Source of the DNA: JADGGM01 sp025449955
GTDB taxonomy: Bacteria > Gemmatimonadota > Gemmatimonadetes > Gemmatimonadales > Gemmatimonadaceae
Assembly: GCA_036554285.1 (NCBI GenBank)
Contig: DATBNO010000039.1
Coordinates: 1 to 64,000, forward strand
Direction: 5' to 3'
DNA length: 64,000 nt
Shown here piece by piece: positions 8,715 through 17,901 of this stretch; the stretch's first letter is position 1, and every line of letters starts with the position of its first letter. A program made the position numbers and the translations under genes. The notes beneath the pieces were generated by a model. The model did not search any database. It was not told where the DNA came from and was given only the letters and a program-made list of their open reading frames with translations.

Positions 8715-11057
8715 TTAGTGCGCGGCGGCGGGCGCCGTCGGCACGCCGGCGTGCGACGACGCGAGCAGCGCCGTGAACGCGTCGGGCGGCTGCGGCTTGG
8801 CGAACAGGTACCCCTGGCCCAGCTCACACCCCAGCTCGCGCAGCGCGCGGAATTGCTGCGAGTCCTCGATGCCCTCGGCCACCGTGCGGAGGGACAGCAT
8901 GTCGCCCAGGGCGATGATCGTGCGCGCGAGCGCCGCGTCGTTGCCGCCTAACGTGATGCCGTCCACGAAGGCCTTGTCGATCTTGAGCACGTCGATCGGG
9001 AATCGCCGCAGGCTGCCGAGAGAAGAATAGCCCGTGCCGAAGTCGTCGATGGCCAGGCGCACGCCCAACGCCTTGAGCTCGAGCAGGCGCGCCATGGTCG
9101 CGTCGACGTCGCGCATGATCACCGTCTCGGTGATCTCGAGAATGAGTCGGTTGGGGTCGAGCGCCGATTCGGCGAGCGCGGCCGCCACGTCGCGCACGAG
9201 CTCGGCGTGCTGGAACTGGCGCCCCGACAGGTTGACCGTGACCGTCGGGCGCTCGTCGAGCGCGTTGGGCGCGCGCCAGGTGGCCGCCAGGCGGCAGGCC
9301 TCGCGCAGCACCCAGCGGCCTAACGGTACGATGAGGCCCGTCTCCTCGGCCATCGGGATGAACACGTTCGGCGCGAGCAGCCCGCGCGTGGGGTGTTCCC
9401 ACCGCACCAGCGCTTCCGCCGCCGCGAGACGTCCCGTGGACAAGTCGACGATCGGCTGGAACATGAGCCGCAGCTCCTGGCGCGCGATGCCCTCGCGGAG
9501 ATCCGCCTCGAGCGCCATCCGGTCCACGAGGGACTTGTGCATCTCGGGCGCGAAGATCGCGTAGCGACCCTTGCCCGCGCTCTTGGCCGTGTACATCGCG
9601 ACGTCGGCGTTGCGGAGCAGCTCGTCGGCGCCGTCGGCGTCGCCCGCGCGGGCGATGCCCATGCTCGCGGTCACGGGCACCGATTTCTCGTCGAGCAGAA
9701 TCGGCGCGCGGAGGCTGGTCGCGATGCGGTCGGCCACCGTGATGACGTCGGAATCCGAGTGCACGCTCTCGAGGAGCACCGCGAACTCGTCGCCGCCTAA
9801 CCGGGCCACGGTGTCGCAGCCGCGCGTCGCGTTGAGGAAGCGCGTCGCGACCGCGGCCAACAGCCGGTCGCCCTCGGTGTGGCCGAGGCTGTCGTTCACC
9901 GTCTTGAAATCATCGAGATCGAGGAACAGCACCGCCAGGCGGCCGCCCACCCGCTCCATCCCCTTGAGCGCGTGCTCGACGCGATCGTGGAACAGCGCGC
10001 GATTGGCGAGACCGGTGAGCGGATCGTGCAAGGCCTGGTAGGCCAGCTGCGACTCGAGCTGCTTGCGCGTCGTGATGTCGCGCGTCACCCAAACGACGGA
10101 ACTCGCGTCCATCGGCGACACGGTGCCCGCGAACCACGCCGTGGTGCCATCGATGTCGAGGCTGTACTCGACGTCCACGGCGCGGCGCGTCTCGAGCGCG
10201 CGCGCGACGCAGGCTTGCACCGTGTCGGCTGGCCCCGCGGGCAACACTTCGCCCACCGTGTGGCCCAACCATTCGACCGGTGCGCGATGCCGCGCATCGG
10301 CCGCGCTCGCGGCGATCTTGATGTAGCGCCCGTTGCGATCGAGGGCCACGATCACGTCGGACATCGCGCCGACCAACGCATGGAGCTCGGCTTCGCTCGC
10401 CCGGAGCGCGGACTGTGCGCGCTGGAGGGTCCGCTCGTTCCAGGCCGTGGCATAGACGGCTACCCATGCGGCCATGCCTAACAGAATCACCTTGGCCGCC
10501 TCATCGAGAAGCGACGCCCCGCCCACGGTGAGCGCGATCACCGGGTCGTGCTGCAGCGGGATGTGCCCGAAGGTGAGGAAGCACGTGACTAACGCGCCGT
10601 ACTCGAGCACGACCAGCGCCGACACGATCGCCGCGCGACGGGCCGAGCTCGTGAACGGGCGCGCGGCGATGATCACGAAATACGCGAGCCAGATCGGCGA
10701 CTTGATGACGAGGCTCGGCGTGACCGCCAACCCATACTCGGCCAAGAGGCACGTCACCGCCGTCGCGTCGGCGATCGCGTTCACAGCCGAGAGCCACGGC
10801 CGCTCCAGCCGATGCCGGTGGAACCGGACCTGTTGCCACAGCGTCCAGAGGAGCATCGGCAGCAGCACGGACGCATTGAGAAGCGTCAGCGTGCGCGACA
10901 GGCGCGGCGCATAGACCACGGCGCTCACGCCTAACAGCATGAGCACCACCGCCCGCACGCCGTTCAGATGGCGTTCGGCGTTGGCGCGCTCGGCGGCGAG
11001 CAGGGCCGCGGTGGTCGGCCCCTCGAGGGATGTCTTGGTCTGGGCTGGTGCCGGCAC
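8715..11057 (-). CDS. Membrane-bound PAS-GGDEF-EAL c-di-GMP turnover protein
   Basis: 780 aa from the GTG at 11057 (GAGG five bases upstream); a GTG at 11072 has no site. About six hydrophobic helices occupy the first 210 residues. A PAS domain follows (ALRASEAELHALVGAMSDVIVALDRNGRYIKIAAS). The GGDEF domain has an intact active site (ARLGGDEFAVLLE). The EAL domain also looks catalytically complete (EALVRWEHP, NLSGRQFQ, EITETVIM, DDFGTGYSSLGSLRRFPIDVLKIDKAFV). Both synthesis and hydrolysis of cyclic di-GMP are therefore possible, with the membrane and PAS parts as sensors. It is transcribed alone. Confidence 0.93.
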   Translation of the reverse strand: MPAPAQTKTSLEGPTTAALLAAERANAERHLNGVRAVVLMLLGVSAVVYAPRLSRTLTLLNASVLLPMLLWTLWQQVRFHRHRLERPWLSAVNAIADATAVTCLLAEYGLAVTPSLVIKSPIWLAYFVIIAARPFTSSARRAAIVSALVVLEYGALVTCFLTFGHIPLQHDPVIALTVGGASLLDEAAKVILLGMAAWVAVYATAWNERTLQRAQSALRASEAELHALVGAMSDVIVALDRNGRYIKIAASAADARHRAPVEWLGHTVGEVLPAGPADTVQACVARALETRRAVDVEYSLDIDGTTAWFAGTVSPMDASSVVWVTRDITTRKQLESQLAYQALHDPLTGLANRALFHDRVEHALKGMERVGGRLAVLFLDLDDFKTVNDSLGHTEGDRLLAAVATRFLNATRGCDTVARLGGDEFAVLLESVHSDSDVITVADRIATSLRAPILLDEKSVPVTASMGIARAGDADGADELLRNADVAMYTAKSAGKGRYAIFAPEMHKSLVDRMALEADLREGIARQELRLMFQPIVDLSTGRLAAAEALVRWEHPTRGLLAPNVFIPMAEETGLIVPLGRWVLREACRLAATWRAPNALDERPTVTVNLSGRQFQHAELVRDVAAALAESALDPNRLILEITETVIMRDVDATMARLLELKALGVRLAIDDFGTGYSSLGSLRRFPIDVLKIDKAFVDGITLGGNDAALARTIIALGDMLSLRTVAEGIEDSQQFRALRELGCELGQGYLFAKPQPPDAFTALLASSHAGVPTAPAAAH

Positions 11058-11208
11058 GGGATCCTCGCGCACCCCGCGCGAAGGCGCGCGACAGGTGGCG
11101 AAAGGAGGACGTCCGGTCGATGCCCGGCGTCACGGCCGCCCAACGATGACGCGCCCCGCGCCGTCGGGCCGTCCTTGCCGCGAGCCTGCCAAAGACGGAG
11201 AATTGCCC

Positions 11209-12423
11209 ATGCCTTTACGCGCGTGGGAATGGGTGCGCCGCGTGAATTGGCGACCCTGGCTGCTCGGTGCGTATGCGCTGAGCGTGCTGGTGGTCGCGAT
11301 CCCCAAGGGGCTGCACCACTCGGACAACAATTTCTTGATCTTCGACGCGTCGTTCAGAAACCTTCGCGCCGGGCGCGACCTGTACGCGCCGCACCCCGAT
11401 CAGTACATCGATCTGTTCAAATACAGCCCGGCCTTTGCCGTGCTCTTCGCGCCGATCTCGGTGCTGCCGGAGACGCTCGGTATCGTGCTCTGGGACGCGC
11501 TCAATACCATGCTGCTCGCGGTGGCCATCGTGCGGCTGCTGCCGGACCGGCGCGGCGACGTCGTGTTGACGCTCACGTTCCTCGAGATGTTCGGCTCGAT
11601 GCAGCATTCGCAGTCGAACAGTCTCTTGGCAGCGTTGGTCATCCTGGCGTTCCTGGCGCTCGAAGCCGAGCGACCGATCCGCGCCGCAATCGCGCTGGCG
11701 ATCGGCACGGCGGTCAAGATCTTTCCGATCGCCGGCGCGGCGATGGCATTGGCGCATCGTCGCCGACTACGATTCGCTCTTGCGTTAGGCATCGGGCTCG
11801 CGGTCGTGCTCGCGCTGCCGTTTCTCGCCGTGACGCCGCACGAGGTGCAGGCACAGTACGCGTCGTGGATCACGCTGCTGCCGCGCGACGCGGTGTCGGA
11901 CACCATTGCCGGGCGCGGCATGCACACGGGCGGTGTGCCCGAGCTCGCCCATCTCTGGTTCGGCGTGCGCTCGTCGCCGTTCATCATCGAGGTCGGCGGT
12001 GCGGTGCTGCTCGTGCTGCCATTGTGTGCGCGGTGGAAGCAATGGGCCGACCCCGATTTCCGGCTGCGATTCCTCTGCTCGCTGCTGGTGTTCCTGGTGA
12101 TCTTCAATCATCGGTCGGAGTCGCCATCTTTCGTGATCGCCATGGTGGGGATCGCGATATGGTACGCGGCGTCGGTGCCCGACGCGCTCACGATCTCAAT
12201 GATGGCAGCGACGTTCATCATCGTGTCGCTCGGCGCGTCGAGCGCCGTGCCCAACGCGGTGCGCGTGGGCGTCGTGATGCACTATCGCCTCAAGACGCTA
12301 CCCTGCGTGATCGCTTGGCTCGTCATGCAAGCCGAGTTGTGGGGGTGGCGCGTGCCTCGTCCGTCGCCGCCCGCGTTGGCGGCACGCTGGCGAGCGCGGA
12401 GGGCGAGCGAGCCGGCGTCGTGA
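11209..12423 (+). CDS. DUF2029 / GT87-like polytopic mannosyltransferase
   Basis: 404 aa from the ATG at 11209, with GGAG eight bases upstream. It is polytopic (about 10 hydrophobic helices). The loop after the first helix carries the family signature SDNNFLIFDASFRNLRAGRDLYAPHPDQYIDLFKYSPAFAVLFAPISVLP, with the acidic and aromatic residues expected for a GT-C glycosyltransferase using polyprenyl-phosphate sugars. Members decorate glycolipids or envelope glycans. No other glycan gene is adjacent, so the acceptor is unknown. Confidence 0.8.
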   Translation: MPLRAWEWVRRVNWRPWLLGAYALSVLVVAIPKGLHHSDNNFLIFDASFRNLRAGRDLYAPHPDQYIDLFKYSPAFAVLFAPISVLPETLGIVLWDALNTMLLAVAIVRLLPDRRGDVVLTLTFLEMFGSMQHSQSNSLLAALVILAFLALEAERPIRAAIALAIGTAVKIFPIAGAAMALAHRRRLRFALALGIGLAVVLALPFLAVTPHEVQAQYASWITLLPRDAVSDTIAGRGMHTGGVPELAHLWFGVRSSPFIIEVGGAVLLVLPLCARWKQWADPDFRLRFLCSLLVFLVIFNHRSESPSFVIAMVGIAIWYAASVPDALTISMMAATFIIVSLGASSAVPNAVRVGVVMHYRLKTLPCVIAWLVMQAELWGWRVPRPSPPALAARWRARRASEPAS

Positions 12424-12513
12424 TGGCAGTTGCCGCGTTCGCTGGTGGCATCGGCTTTGCGCTTAGTGATCTTCGGGGAACGCTGGTACGATCCAATTGA
12501 ACAAGGAACTATG

Positions 12514-13254
12514 ATGACCAGAACATCGGGTTGGCTCTCGCGCGCGGTCGCGATCTCGTTGATCGTTGGCGCCGGATATGTCCTGGCTGCGTCCGCGCTG
12601 CTCGCGCAGGACGATCAGCTGGCCGATCGTGCGAAGCGCGCGGGCGAAGTGTTGTCGGAGCTCGTCTCGGTTCCCGACCGATCGCCGCCCAAGTCCCTCA
12701 TGCGGGAAGCAGTGTGCGTGGCGGTCGTGCCGGGCGTGGTGCAGGCGGGCTTCGGCGTTGGCGGTCGCGCCGGTTACGGTCTGGTGAGCTGCCGCAGCGG
12801 CGGCGACTGGAGCTGGCCCACCTTCGTCGGCCTCAAGGGCGGCAGCTTTGGTTTGCAGATCGGCGCGCAGTCGGCGGACGTCGTGCTCATTTTCATGAAT
12901 CAGAACGCGCCCAAGACGATCGCGGGCTCGTCGTTCGACCTCGGCGGCGAAGTGTCGGTGGCCGCCGGTCCCTTGGGACGTGACGTCTCGGCCGCCACCG
13001 ACTACAAGGCGCAAGCCGAGATTTATTCGTATTCCAAGAGCAAGGGACTGTTCGCCGGCATCAAGATCGCCGGCACGAAGTGGGAGATCGACTACGCGGC
13101 GAACAAGAAGGCGTTTGCCTCGGCCGGCGACGCGTTGGGCGGCGGCACGAGCGCGAGTGTCGGACAGGAGCTGAACACGGACGGCGGGAAGGCGCCGTCG
13201 CTCGTGCAACCGTTCCTGGCGAGCTTGCGCAAGAACGTCCCGGCGCCCAAGTGA
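12514..13254 (+). CDS. Exported YSC84/SYLF-domain lipid-binding protein
   Basis: 246 aa. The second of two adjacent ATGs (12514) has the better spacing to AAGGA (6 bases) and is chosen. A signal peptide (WLSRAVAISLIVGAGYVLAASALLAQ) precedes the SYLF domain: CVAVVPGVVQAGFGVGGRAGYGLVSCR, WPTFVGLKGGSFGLQIGAQSADVVLIFMN, and VAAGPLGRDVSAATDYKAQAEIYSYSKSKGLFAGI. The domain binds phosphoinositides in eukaryotes; bacterial exported versions (BPSL1445-like) have unclear functions. It is followed by a hairpin shared with the convergent S9 peptidase gene. Confidence 0.9.
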   Translation: MTRTSGWLSRAVAISLIVGAGYVLAASALLAQDDQLADRAKRAGEVLSELVSVPDRSPPKSLMREAVCVAVVPGVVQAGFGVGGRAGYGLVSCRSGGDWSWPTFVGLKGGSFGLQIGAQSADVVLIFMNQNAPKTIAGSSFDLGGEVSVAAGPLGRDVSAATDYKAQAEIYSYSKSKGLFAGIKIAGTKWEIDYAANKKAFASAGDALGGGTSASVGQELNTDGGKAPSLVQPFLASLRKNVPAPK

Positions 13255-13272
13255 GATCGCGGCGGACCGCGG

Positions 13273-13303
13273 CCGTTAGGCCTCGGCCCGCCGCGCCTAA
13301 CGG
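13273..13303. terminator. Convergent-gene hairpin made of an inverted GTTAGGC pair
   Basis: CCGTTAGGC (13273-13281) and its exact complement GCCTAACGG (13295-13303) form a 9-bp stem with a 13-nt GC-rich loop. It lies in the 50 bp between two convergent stop codons. An alternative stem using GCGGCGG and CCGCCGC overlaps it. No U-tract. Confidence 0.6.
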
Positions 13304-13304
13304 A

Positions 13305-15575
13305 TCACTGCGCCTGCGTGGAGGCCGTCCCGTCGCCCTTGAGCCAGCGCGCCAGCCAATTTTCGGTGGCTTGCTCGATCAGCGTGAAGCTCTGAAGATC
13401 GTAGGCCGCGCCGTGACGCCCCGGCGGATAGAGGCGCAGCGGCACATCCTTACCCGCCGCAGTCACTGCCGTGAGCAGCTGCATTGTGTTTTGCGGGTGC
13501 ACGTTGTCGTCCATCATCGAGTGGATGAGCAGCAGGTGCCCCGTCAGCTTGGATGCGTGCAGCACGGCCGAGCTCGAGTCGTAGCCGGCTTCGTTCTCGC
13601 CTAACAGACCCATGTACCGCTCGGTGTAGATCGAGTCGTACAACCGCCAGTCGGTGACTGGCGAATTGGCGACGCCCACCGTGAACAGGTCGGGGTAGGC
13701 CTCCATCGTGAACACTGTGGAGTATCCGCCGTAGCTCGTGCCGATGATGCCGACGTGCCGCGCGTCGACGTACGGCAACCTGTCGAGATACCTGGCCGCC
13801 TCGGCGAAGTCGTGGCTCTCCCATTTGCCCAGATCGCCGTACACCACCTTCATGAACGCGCTGCCGTAGTTGTTATTCCCGCGATTGTTGACGTCGACGA
13901 TGATGAAGCCTTGCTGGGCCATCCATTGCGTGATCGGGCTGGCGTCGAACGAATCGAACACGCCTTGCGATCCGGGGCCGCCGTAGATCGCGAACACCAC
14001 CGGATACTTGTGCGTGGAATCGAACGGCACCGGCTTCACCATCGATCCATCCAACCGCACGCCGTCGGACGTGGTGAACGAGAACATCTCGGGCGCGGAG
14101 TACGCGTGCGTGGTGAGCCACTCGCGTACTTCGTGATTGTCCACGAGCGTGCGCAGCTTCTTGCCGCCCGTCGTCCACAGGTCGACGACGGCCGGGCTGG
14201 CGATCGAGCTGTAGTCTTCGATGTAGTACTTCGTGTTAGGCGACATGTCGATCTCGTGCACGCCGTCGCCCGTGGTGAGGCGGCGTTCGTGCTTCCCGTC
14301 GAAATCGATCGCGTACAGCTGCCGCTGGAGCGGCGACGCTTCGGTACCCGAGTAGTAAATCGTGTGCTGCTTGGCGTCGATGCCGCGGATCTGCGTGACC
14401 ATCCATTTGCCGCGGGTCACCTGGTCCAACAGCTTGCCCGAGTAGTCGTAGCGATAGATGTGCTGGTAACCGTCGCGATCGGACAGCCAGAAGAATTCGT
14501 CGAGCCCCTCCGGAAACGACATCAAATCCTGCACGGCGGCGTAGAAATCCGAGACATCGATCCACGTGCGCGAGGAATCGCGCATCACCATACGCTTCCC
14601 GCCGTTTCGGACGTCGAAGAAGAACAGCGTCATCACCTGCTGGCGACGATCGAGCGTCACCATCGCGAGCGTGTCGGGCCGGCTCGTCCAGTAAATGCGC
14701 GGGATGTAGTAGTCGCCGGTGAGCCCCGGGTCCAGCCAGATTTTCGATCCCGTGCTCACGTTCACGACGCCGATCTTCACCGTGGGATTCGGATCACCCG
14801 GCTGCGGAATGCGAATCGTGTCCCACGCCTGGTGACGTCCGGCATAGTCGCTCAACTGGATGGTCGGCTCTTTGCTTTCATCCACCTGCCAGTACGCGAT
14901 GTACCGGTTGTCGGGCGACCAGTTCCACGCCTGCACCAGACCGAACTCTTCCTCGTACACCCAGTCGAAGTGGCCGTTGTAGACGTGCGCCGTGGCATCG
15001 GACGTGAGACGCGTCTGCTTCTTTTGGGCCAGATCCTCCACGTACATGTCGCCGTCGCGCTCATAGCCCAACAGCAGTCCGTTAGGCGAGAGCTCGGCGG
15101 TCCGCGCGCCGCTGGCGGCGAGCTGGAGCGAGCGATCCGCCAGCGTGTAGACGTAGAAGTCCGCCGTGCCCGAATTGCGATAGATCGGTTTGAAGTGCGT
15201 CTGGAAGACCAGGTGTCGCGAATCCTTGGCCCATTGGAACGAGTCGTACGAGAAAGGCTCGTTGCCGCCGGGGAACGTCATGCCTTGCGCGCTGAAGAGC
15301 AGGGTGTCGCGCCCCGTGAGCGGATTCGTGGCGTGAATCGTCTCCTGGCCCGTTTGGGGATCGTGCACGATGTACGAGTAGCGGGTCCCGTCGTCGATCC
15401 AGTTCACGTCCTCGGGCCCCGATTCTCCGCGCAGCGCCTGCCCCGCGTGCAGCGCATCGGTGAACGACGTCATCCGCGCCTTTTCTTGGGCGATCGCGTC
15501 GCCAGGATGCGCCGTCGCCAGTGCGCCGTAGCAACAGAGCGCGACACACACACGCGAGAAGCCACATCCGTGCAT
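13305..15575 (-). CDS. S9B dipeptidyl-peptidase IV-like serine protease
   Basis: 756 aa. Signal peptide at the N-terminus (VALCCYGALATAHPGDAIAQ), AAAGGA seven bases before the ATG. The first 480 residues form the DPP4_N beta propeller (for example HFDWVYEEEFGLVQAWNWSPDNRYIAYWQVDES, containing the Glu pair that binds the substrate N-terminus in DPP4). The C-terminal alpha/beta hydrolase has the nucleophile motif GTSYGGYS, the acid in MDDNVHPQN and the histidine in PGRHGAAY, so the triad is complete. Expected activity is removal of X-Pro or X-Ala dipeptides in the periplasm. Confidence 0.93.
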   Translation of the reverse strand: MHGCGFSRVCVALCCYGALATAHPGDAIAQEKARMTSFTDALHAGQALRGESGPEDVNWIDDGTRYSYIVHDPQTGQETIHATNPLTGRDTLLFSAQGMTFPGGNEPFSYDSFQWAKDSRHLVFQTHFKPIYRNSGTADFYVYTLADRSLQLAASGARTAELSPNGLLLGYERDGDMYVEDLAQKKQTRLTSDATAHVYNGHFDWVYEEEFGLVQAWNWSPDNRYIAYWQVDESKEPTIQLSDYAGRHQAWDTIRIPQPGDPNPTVKIGVVNVSTGSKIWLDPGLTGDYYIPRIYWTSRPDTLAMVTLDRRQQVMTLFFFDVRNGGKRMVMRDSSRTWIDVSDFYAAVQDLMSFPEGLDEFFWLSDRDGYQHIYRYDYSGKLLDQVTRGKWMVTQIRGIDAKQHTIYYSGTEASPLQRQLYAIDFDGKHERRLTTGDGVHEIDMSPNTKYYIEDYSSIASPAVVDLWTTGGKKLRTLVDNHEVREWLTTHAYSAPEMFSFTTSDGVRLDGSMVKPVPFDSTHKYPVVFAIYGGPGSQGVFDSFDASPITQWMAQQGFIIVDVNNRGNNNYGSAFMKVVYGDLGKWESHDFAEAARYLDRLPYVDARHVGIIGTSYGGYSTVFTMEAYPDLFTVGVANSPVTDWRLYDSIYTERYMGLLGENEAGYDSSSAVLHASKLTGHLLLIHSMMDDNVHPQNTMQLLTAVTAAGKDVPLRLYPPGRHGAAYDLQSFTLIEQATENWLARWLKGDGTASTQAQ

Positions 15576-15705
15576 GACCAGTCCTTTCGGTTGGAGTTAG
15601 GCGTTCGCGCGACGCCGCCTTCGACAGGCCTGGACGTAACGCGGCCCGCCCCGCGCCGCCGAGCCGGCCAACGCAGGACAGGCCTTCAAGATGTCGAGCC
15701 GGGCG

Positions 15706-15728
15706 GGCCCGCGCGAGGCGCGCGGGCC
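15706..15728. terminator. GC-rich hairpin, 10-bp stem
   Basis: GGCCCGCGCG (15706-15715) and CGCGCGGGCC (15719-15728) form a perfect 10-bp stem with a 3-nt loop just downstream of the minus-strand SOD-like gene stop. There is no U-tract, so it is only a probable terminator. Confidence 0.45.
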
Positions 15729-15738
15729 ACGGCGTGCG

Positions 15739-16230
15739 TTACTGTTTCGTGAGCGGTCCGCAGGCGACGATCGTCTTCATGTCGGTCGCTGAGGCATGGA
15801 TGTTCACCATGTACGATCCTTTCGGATCGAGCGACGCGCTGACCTTCGCGCTCGACGTGCCCTTCCCATCATCACCGACTTTGATCGGCGTGTACGAGCT
15901 GCCGCCGCCGACAACGCCTTGATCGTTGCCGCACGTGCCCTTGTGCACGTGCCACGGATGCGTCGACTTCGGAGTCGCGCCGGCGATGTTCACCGTTGCG
16001 GTGAATCCGCTGCCGGTGACGCTGGGCGCCACCGTCGCGCTGCCGAACACGTGCTCGTCACCCGCGTAAGACGACGGCGCGCTCAGCGTGGCAGTCCAGC
16101 CGCTGTCAGCGGCGGCTTTGGTTACGCGCGGTGCGAGCGCGCTTGCCTCGACGCCTCGATGAGAAACCACTGTGCCCGCCGCGACAAGCGCGCCGAGCGC
16201 TGTCACCACAGCCATGTGTCGTGCGAACAT
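15739..16230 (-). CDS. Secreted Cu/Zn superoxide dismutase-like protein lacking the zinc site
   Basis: 163 aa from the ATG at 16230, preceded by GAGGAGGAG. Signal peptide MFARHMAVVTALGALVAAGTVVSHRG. The mature part is beta-rich (SGFTATVNIAGATPKSTHPWHVHKGTCG...YMVNIHASATDMKTIVACGPL). HPWHVHKGTCG resembles the first copper-ligand pair and first disulfide cysteine of CuZnSOD. IHAS near the end aligns with the last copper ligand, and VACGPL with the second cysteine (ACGVI). The bridging histidine and zinc loop are absent, as in Cu-only SODs. SOD activity is inference; it could be a non-enzymatic relative. Confidence 0.6.
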   Translation of the reverse strand: MFARHMAVVTALGALVAAGTVVSHRGVEASALAPRVTKAAADSGWTATLSAPSSYAGDEHVFGSATVAPSVTGSGFTATVNIAGATPKSTHPWHVHKGTCGNDQGVVGGGSSYTPIKVGDDGKGTSSAKVSASLDPKGSYMVNIHASATDMKTIVACGPLTKQ

Positions 16231-16357
16231 CGACTCCTCCTCTCGGGTGGGAAGATGCGCTGCGAAAACCGGCCACTGCTTGGTGCAGAACTCGTGCGCG
16301 GCGTCCGTCAAAACGGCCAAAACCGGCGGCTTGGGGCTCCGGACACAACGACCATTC

Positions 16358-17794
16358 TCAAAGATACGGCTGCGCTAGCCAAGCTACACCGTCCCGCAGC
16401 TTGCTGACGAGGGGCCGTCCCCGCAAATCCTTCAGTGTCAGCAACGTGCTCGACGCCACCTTCTCATCGATCAGCGCGTTCACGCGCGTCGCGAACTCGC
16501 GCGAATAGCACTCCACATTGTACTCGAAGTTGAGCCGCAAGCTCCGCGGGTCCCAATTCGCCGATCCGATGAGGGACCATGCCTCGTCGATCACCAGCAG
16601 TTTGCTGTGATCGAACGGTGGGCTGGACAGATGCAGCCGGCAGCCGCCCTCGATGAGTGCGCCGAGTTTCGCGGTCGCGGCCCACTGCACGAGTCGGAGA
16701 TTCCCGCGTTTGGGCAACACGATGTCGACGGTGACGCCGCGCATGGCCGCGACGCGCAGCGCATCGACGAGGGGCGGATCGGGAAGAAAGTACGGCGTCA
16801 CCACGCGCACCGAGTGCGACGCCTGCGCGATGGCGCCGAGGATGGTCATCAACAGCGCTTCGAAATCCTCGTCGGGCCCATCGGGTACGCCGCGCGCCGC
16901 GAAGTTGCCGGTTCCGTTCCGCACCGGCGGATACCACGTGTCGCCGCCCAACCGCTCGCGTGTCGTGAACTCCCAATCGAATGCGAACGCGGCGGTCATC
17001 TGCTGCACCACCGGCCCGCGCAGTCGAAAGTGCATGTCGCGCGTCGCATCGGGCAGACCGTACGCGAGGACGCACGCGTCCCGGATATTCAGGCCGCCGC
17101 AAAACCCGACTTCACCATCGGTGATCAACAGCTTGCGATGGTTGCGCAGATTCATGTACGGGTGCGGAAACGGCACGCGTGATTGCATGAAGCGGGCAAC
17201 GGGCACACGTCGATGCCGCAGCTCGTCCACAATGGGCGGATGGCTGTATCGCGCGCCGACGCCGTCGATCAACACGCGCACCTGGCATCCACGCGCCACC
17301 GCACGCTCCAGCGCGTTGACGAACTCGGTACCGGCGCGCCCGCGATCGAAGATGTACGTGGCGAGCGCGACGCTGCGTGTGGCGTGATCGATGGCCTGCA
17401 GCATCGCTGGATAGCCTTCATCGCCGCTGCAGAGGGGCTCGATCGAGTTGCCCGCGGTGAGCGGCCACCGCGTGACGCGACGCACCAGGCGCGCGAGCGA
17501 GCCTAACGATGGCGGCAGGTCCGGCGGCGGCATCACGGGCTCGGGCGCGTCGGCGCGGAGCTCTTCGGTGAACGTGGACCGCCGGCCGCGCACGCGTCCG
17601 GCGCGCCGTCTGATGCGGTTGATGCCGAACAGCACGTAGAGGCCCGAGCCGACGATGGGCGTGAGCCACACGAGTCCGATCCATCCGATGGCCGATCGGA
17701 CATCGGTCTTGTAGAGGACGATGTGCGCCGACACGGCCAACGCGAGCCCGACGTGCAACAGCCCCGCGAGAAATCCCCACACGTGCGGCGTCAA
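16358..17794 (-). CDS. cls: Cardiolipin synthase (phospholipase D family)
   Basis: 478 aa from a TTG at 17794 with GGAGG six bases upstream; this start gives the normal family length, whereas the upstream ATG adds an Arg/Gly-rich stretch. Two N-terminal membrane helices (FLAGLLHVGLALAVSAHIVLY and IGWIGLVWLTPIVGSGLYVLFGINRIRRR) match the PLDc_N region. Two HKD motifs follow: HRKLLITDGEVGFCGG and HSKLLVIDEAWSLIGSANWDPRS. The enzyme joins two phosphatidyl groups to give cardiolipin at the inner membrane. It is divergent from the S8 protease gene that follows. Confidence 0.9.
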   Translation of the reverse strand: MTPHVWGFLAGLLHVGLALAVSAHIVLYKTDVRSAIGWIGLVWLTPIVGSGLYVLFGINRIRRRAGRVRGRRSTFTEELRADAPEPVMPPPDLPPSLGSLARLVRRVTRWPLTAGNSIEPLCSGDEGYPAMLQAIDHATRSVALATYIFDRGRAGTEFVNALERAVARGCQVRVLIDGVGARYSHPPIVDELRHRRVPVARFMQSRVPFPHPYMNLRNHRKLLITDGEVGFCGGLNIRDACVLAYGLPDATRDMHFRLRGPVVQQMTAAFAFDWEFTTRERLGGDTWYPPVRNGTGNFAARGVPDGPDEDFEALLMTILGAIAQASHSVRVVTPYFLPDPPLVDALRVAAMRGVTVDIVLPKRGNLRLVQWAATAKLGALIEGGCRLHLSSPPFDHSKLLVIDEAWSLIGSANWDPRSLRLNFEYNVECYSREFATRVNALIDEKVASSTLLTLKDLRGRPLVSKLRDGVAWLAQPYL

Positions 17795-17901
17795 ACCCTT
17801 GCCTCCGAAGCCGGGTCGGCCCCAATGTAGGGCCCGGCAGGGGCCGCGCACCACATCGCGCCCAACGCGCGCCTCCCGGTATCCCACATCTGGTGTTGCT
17901 C

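Noticed and set aside
13755..15752. 665-aa open frame antisense to the S9 peptidase
   Set aside because: No recognisable motif; composition mirrors the real gene on the other strand.
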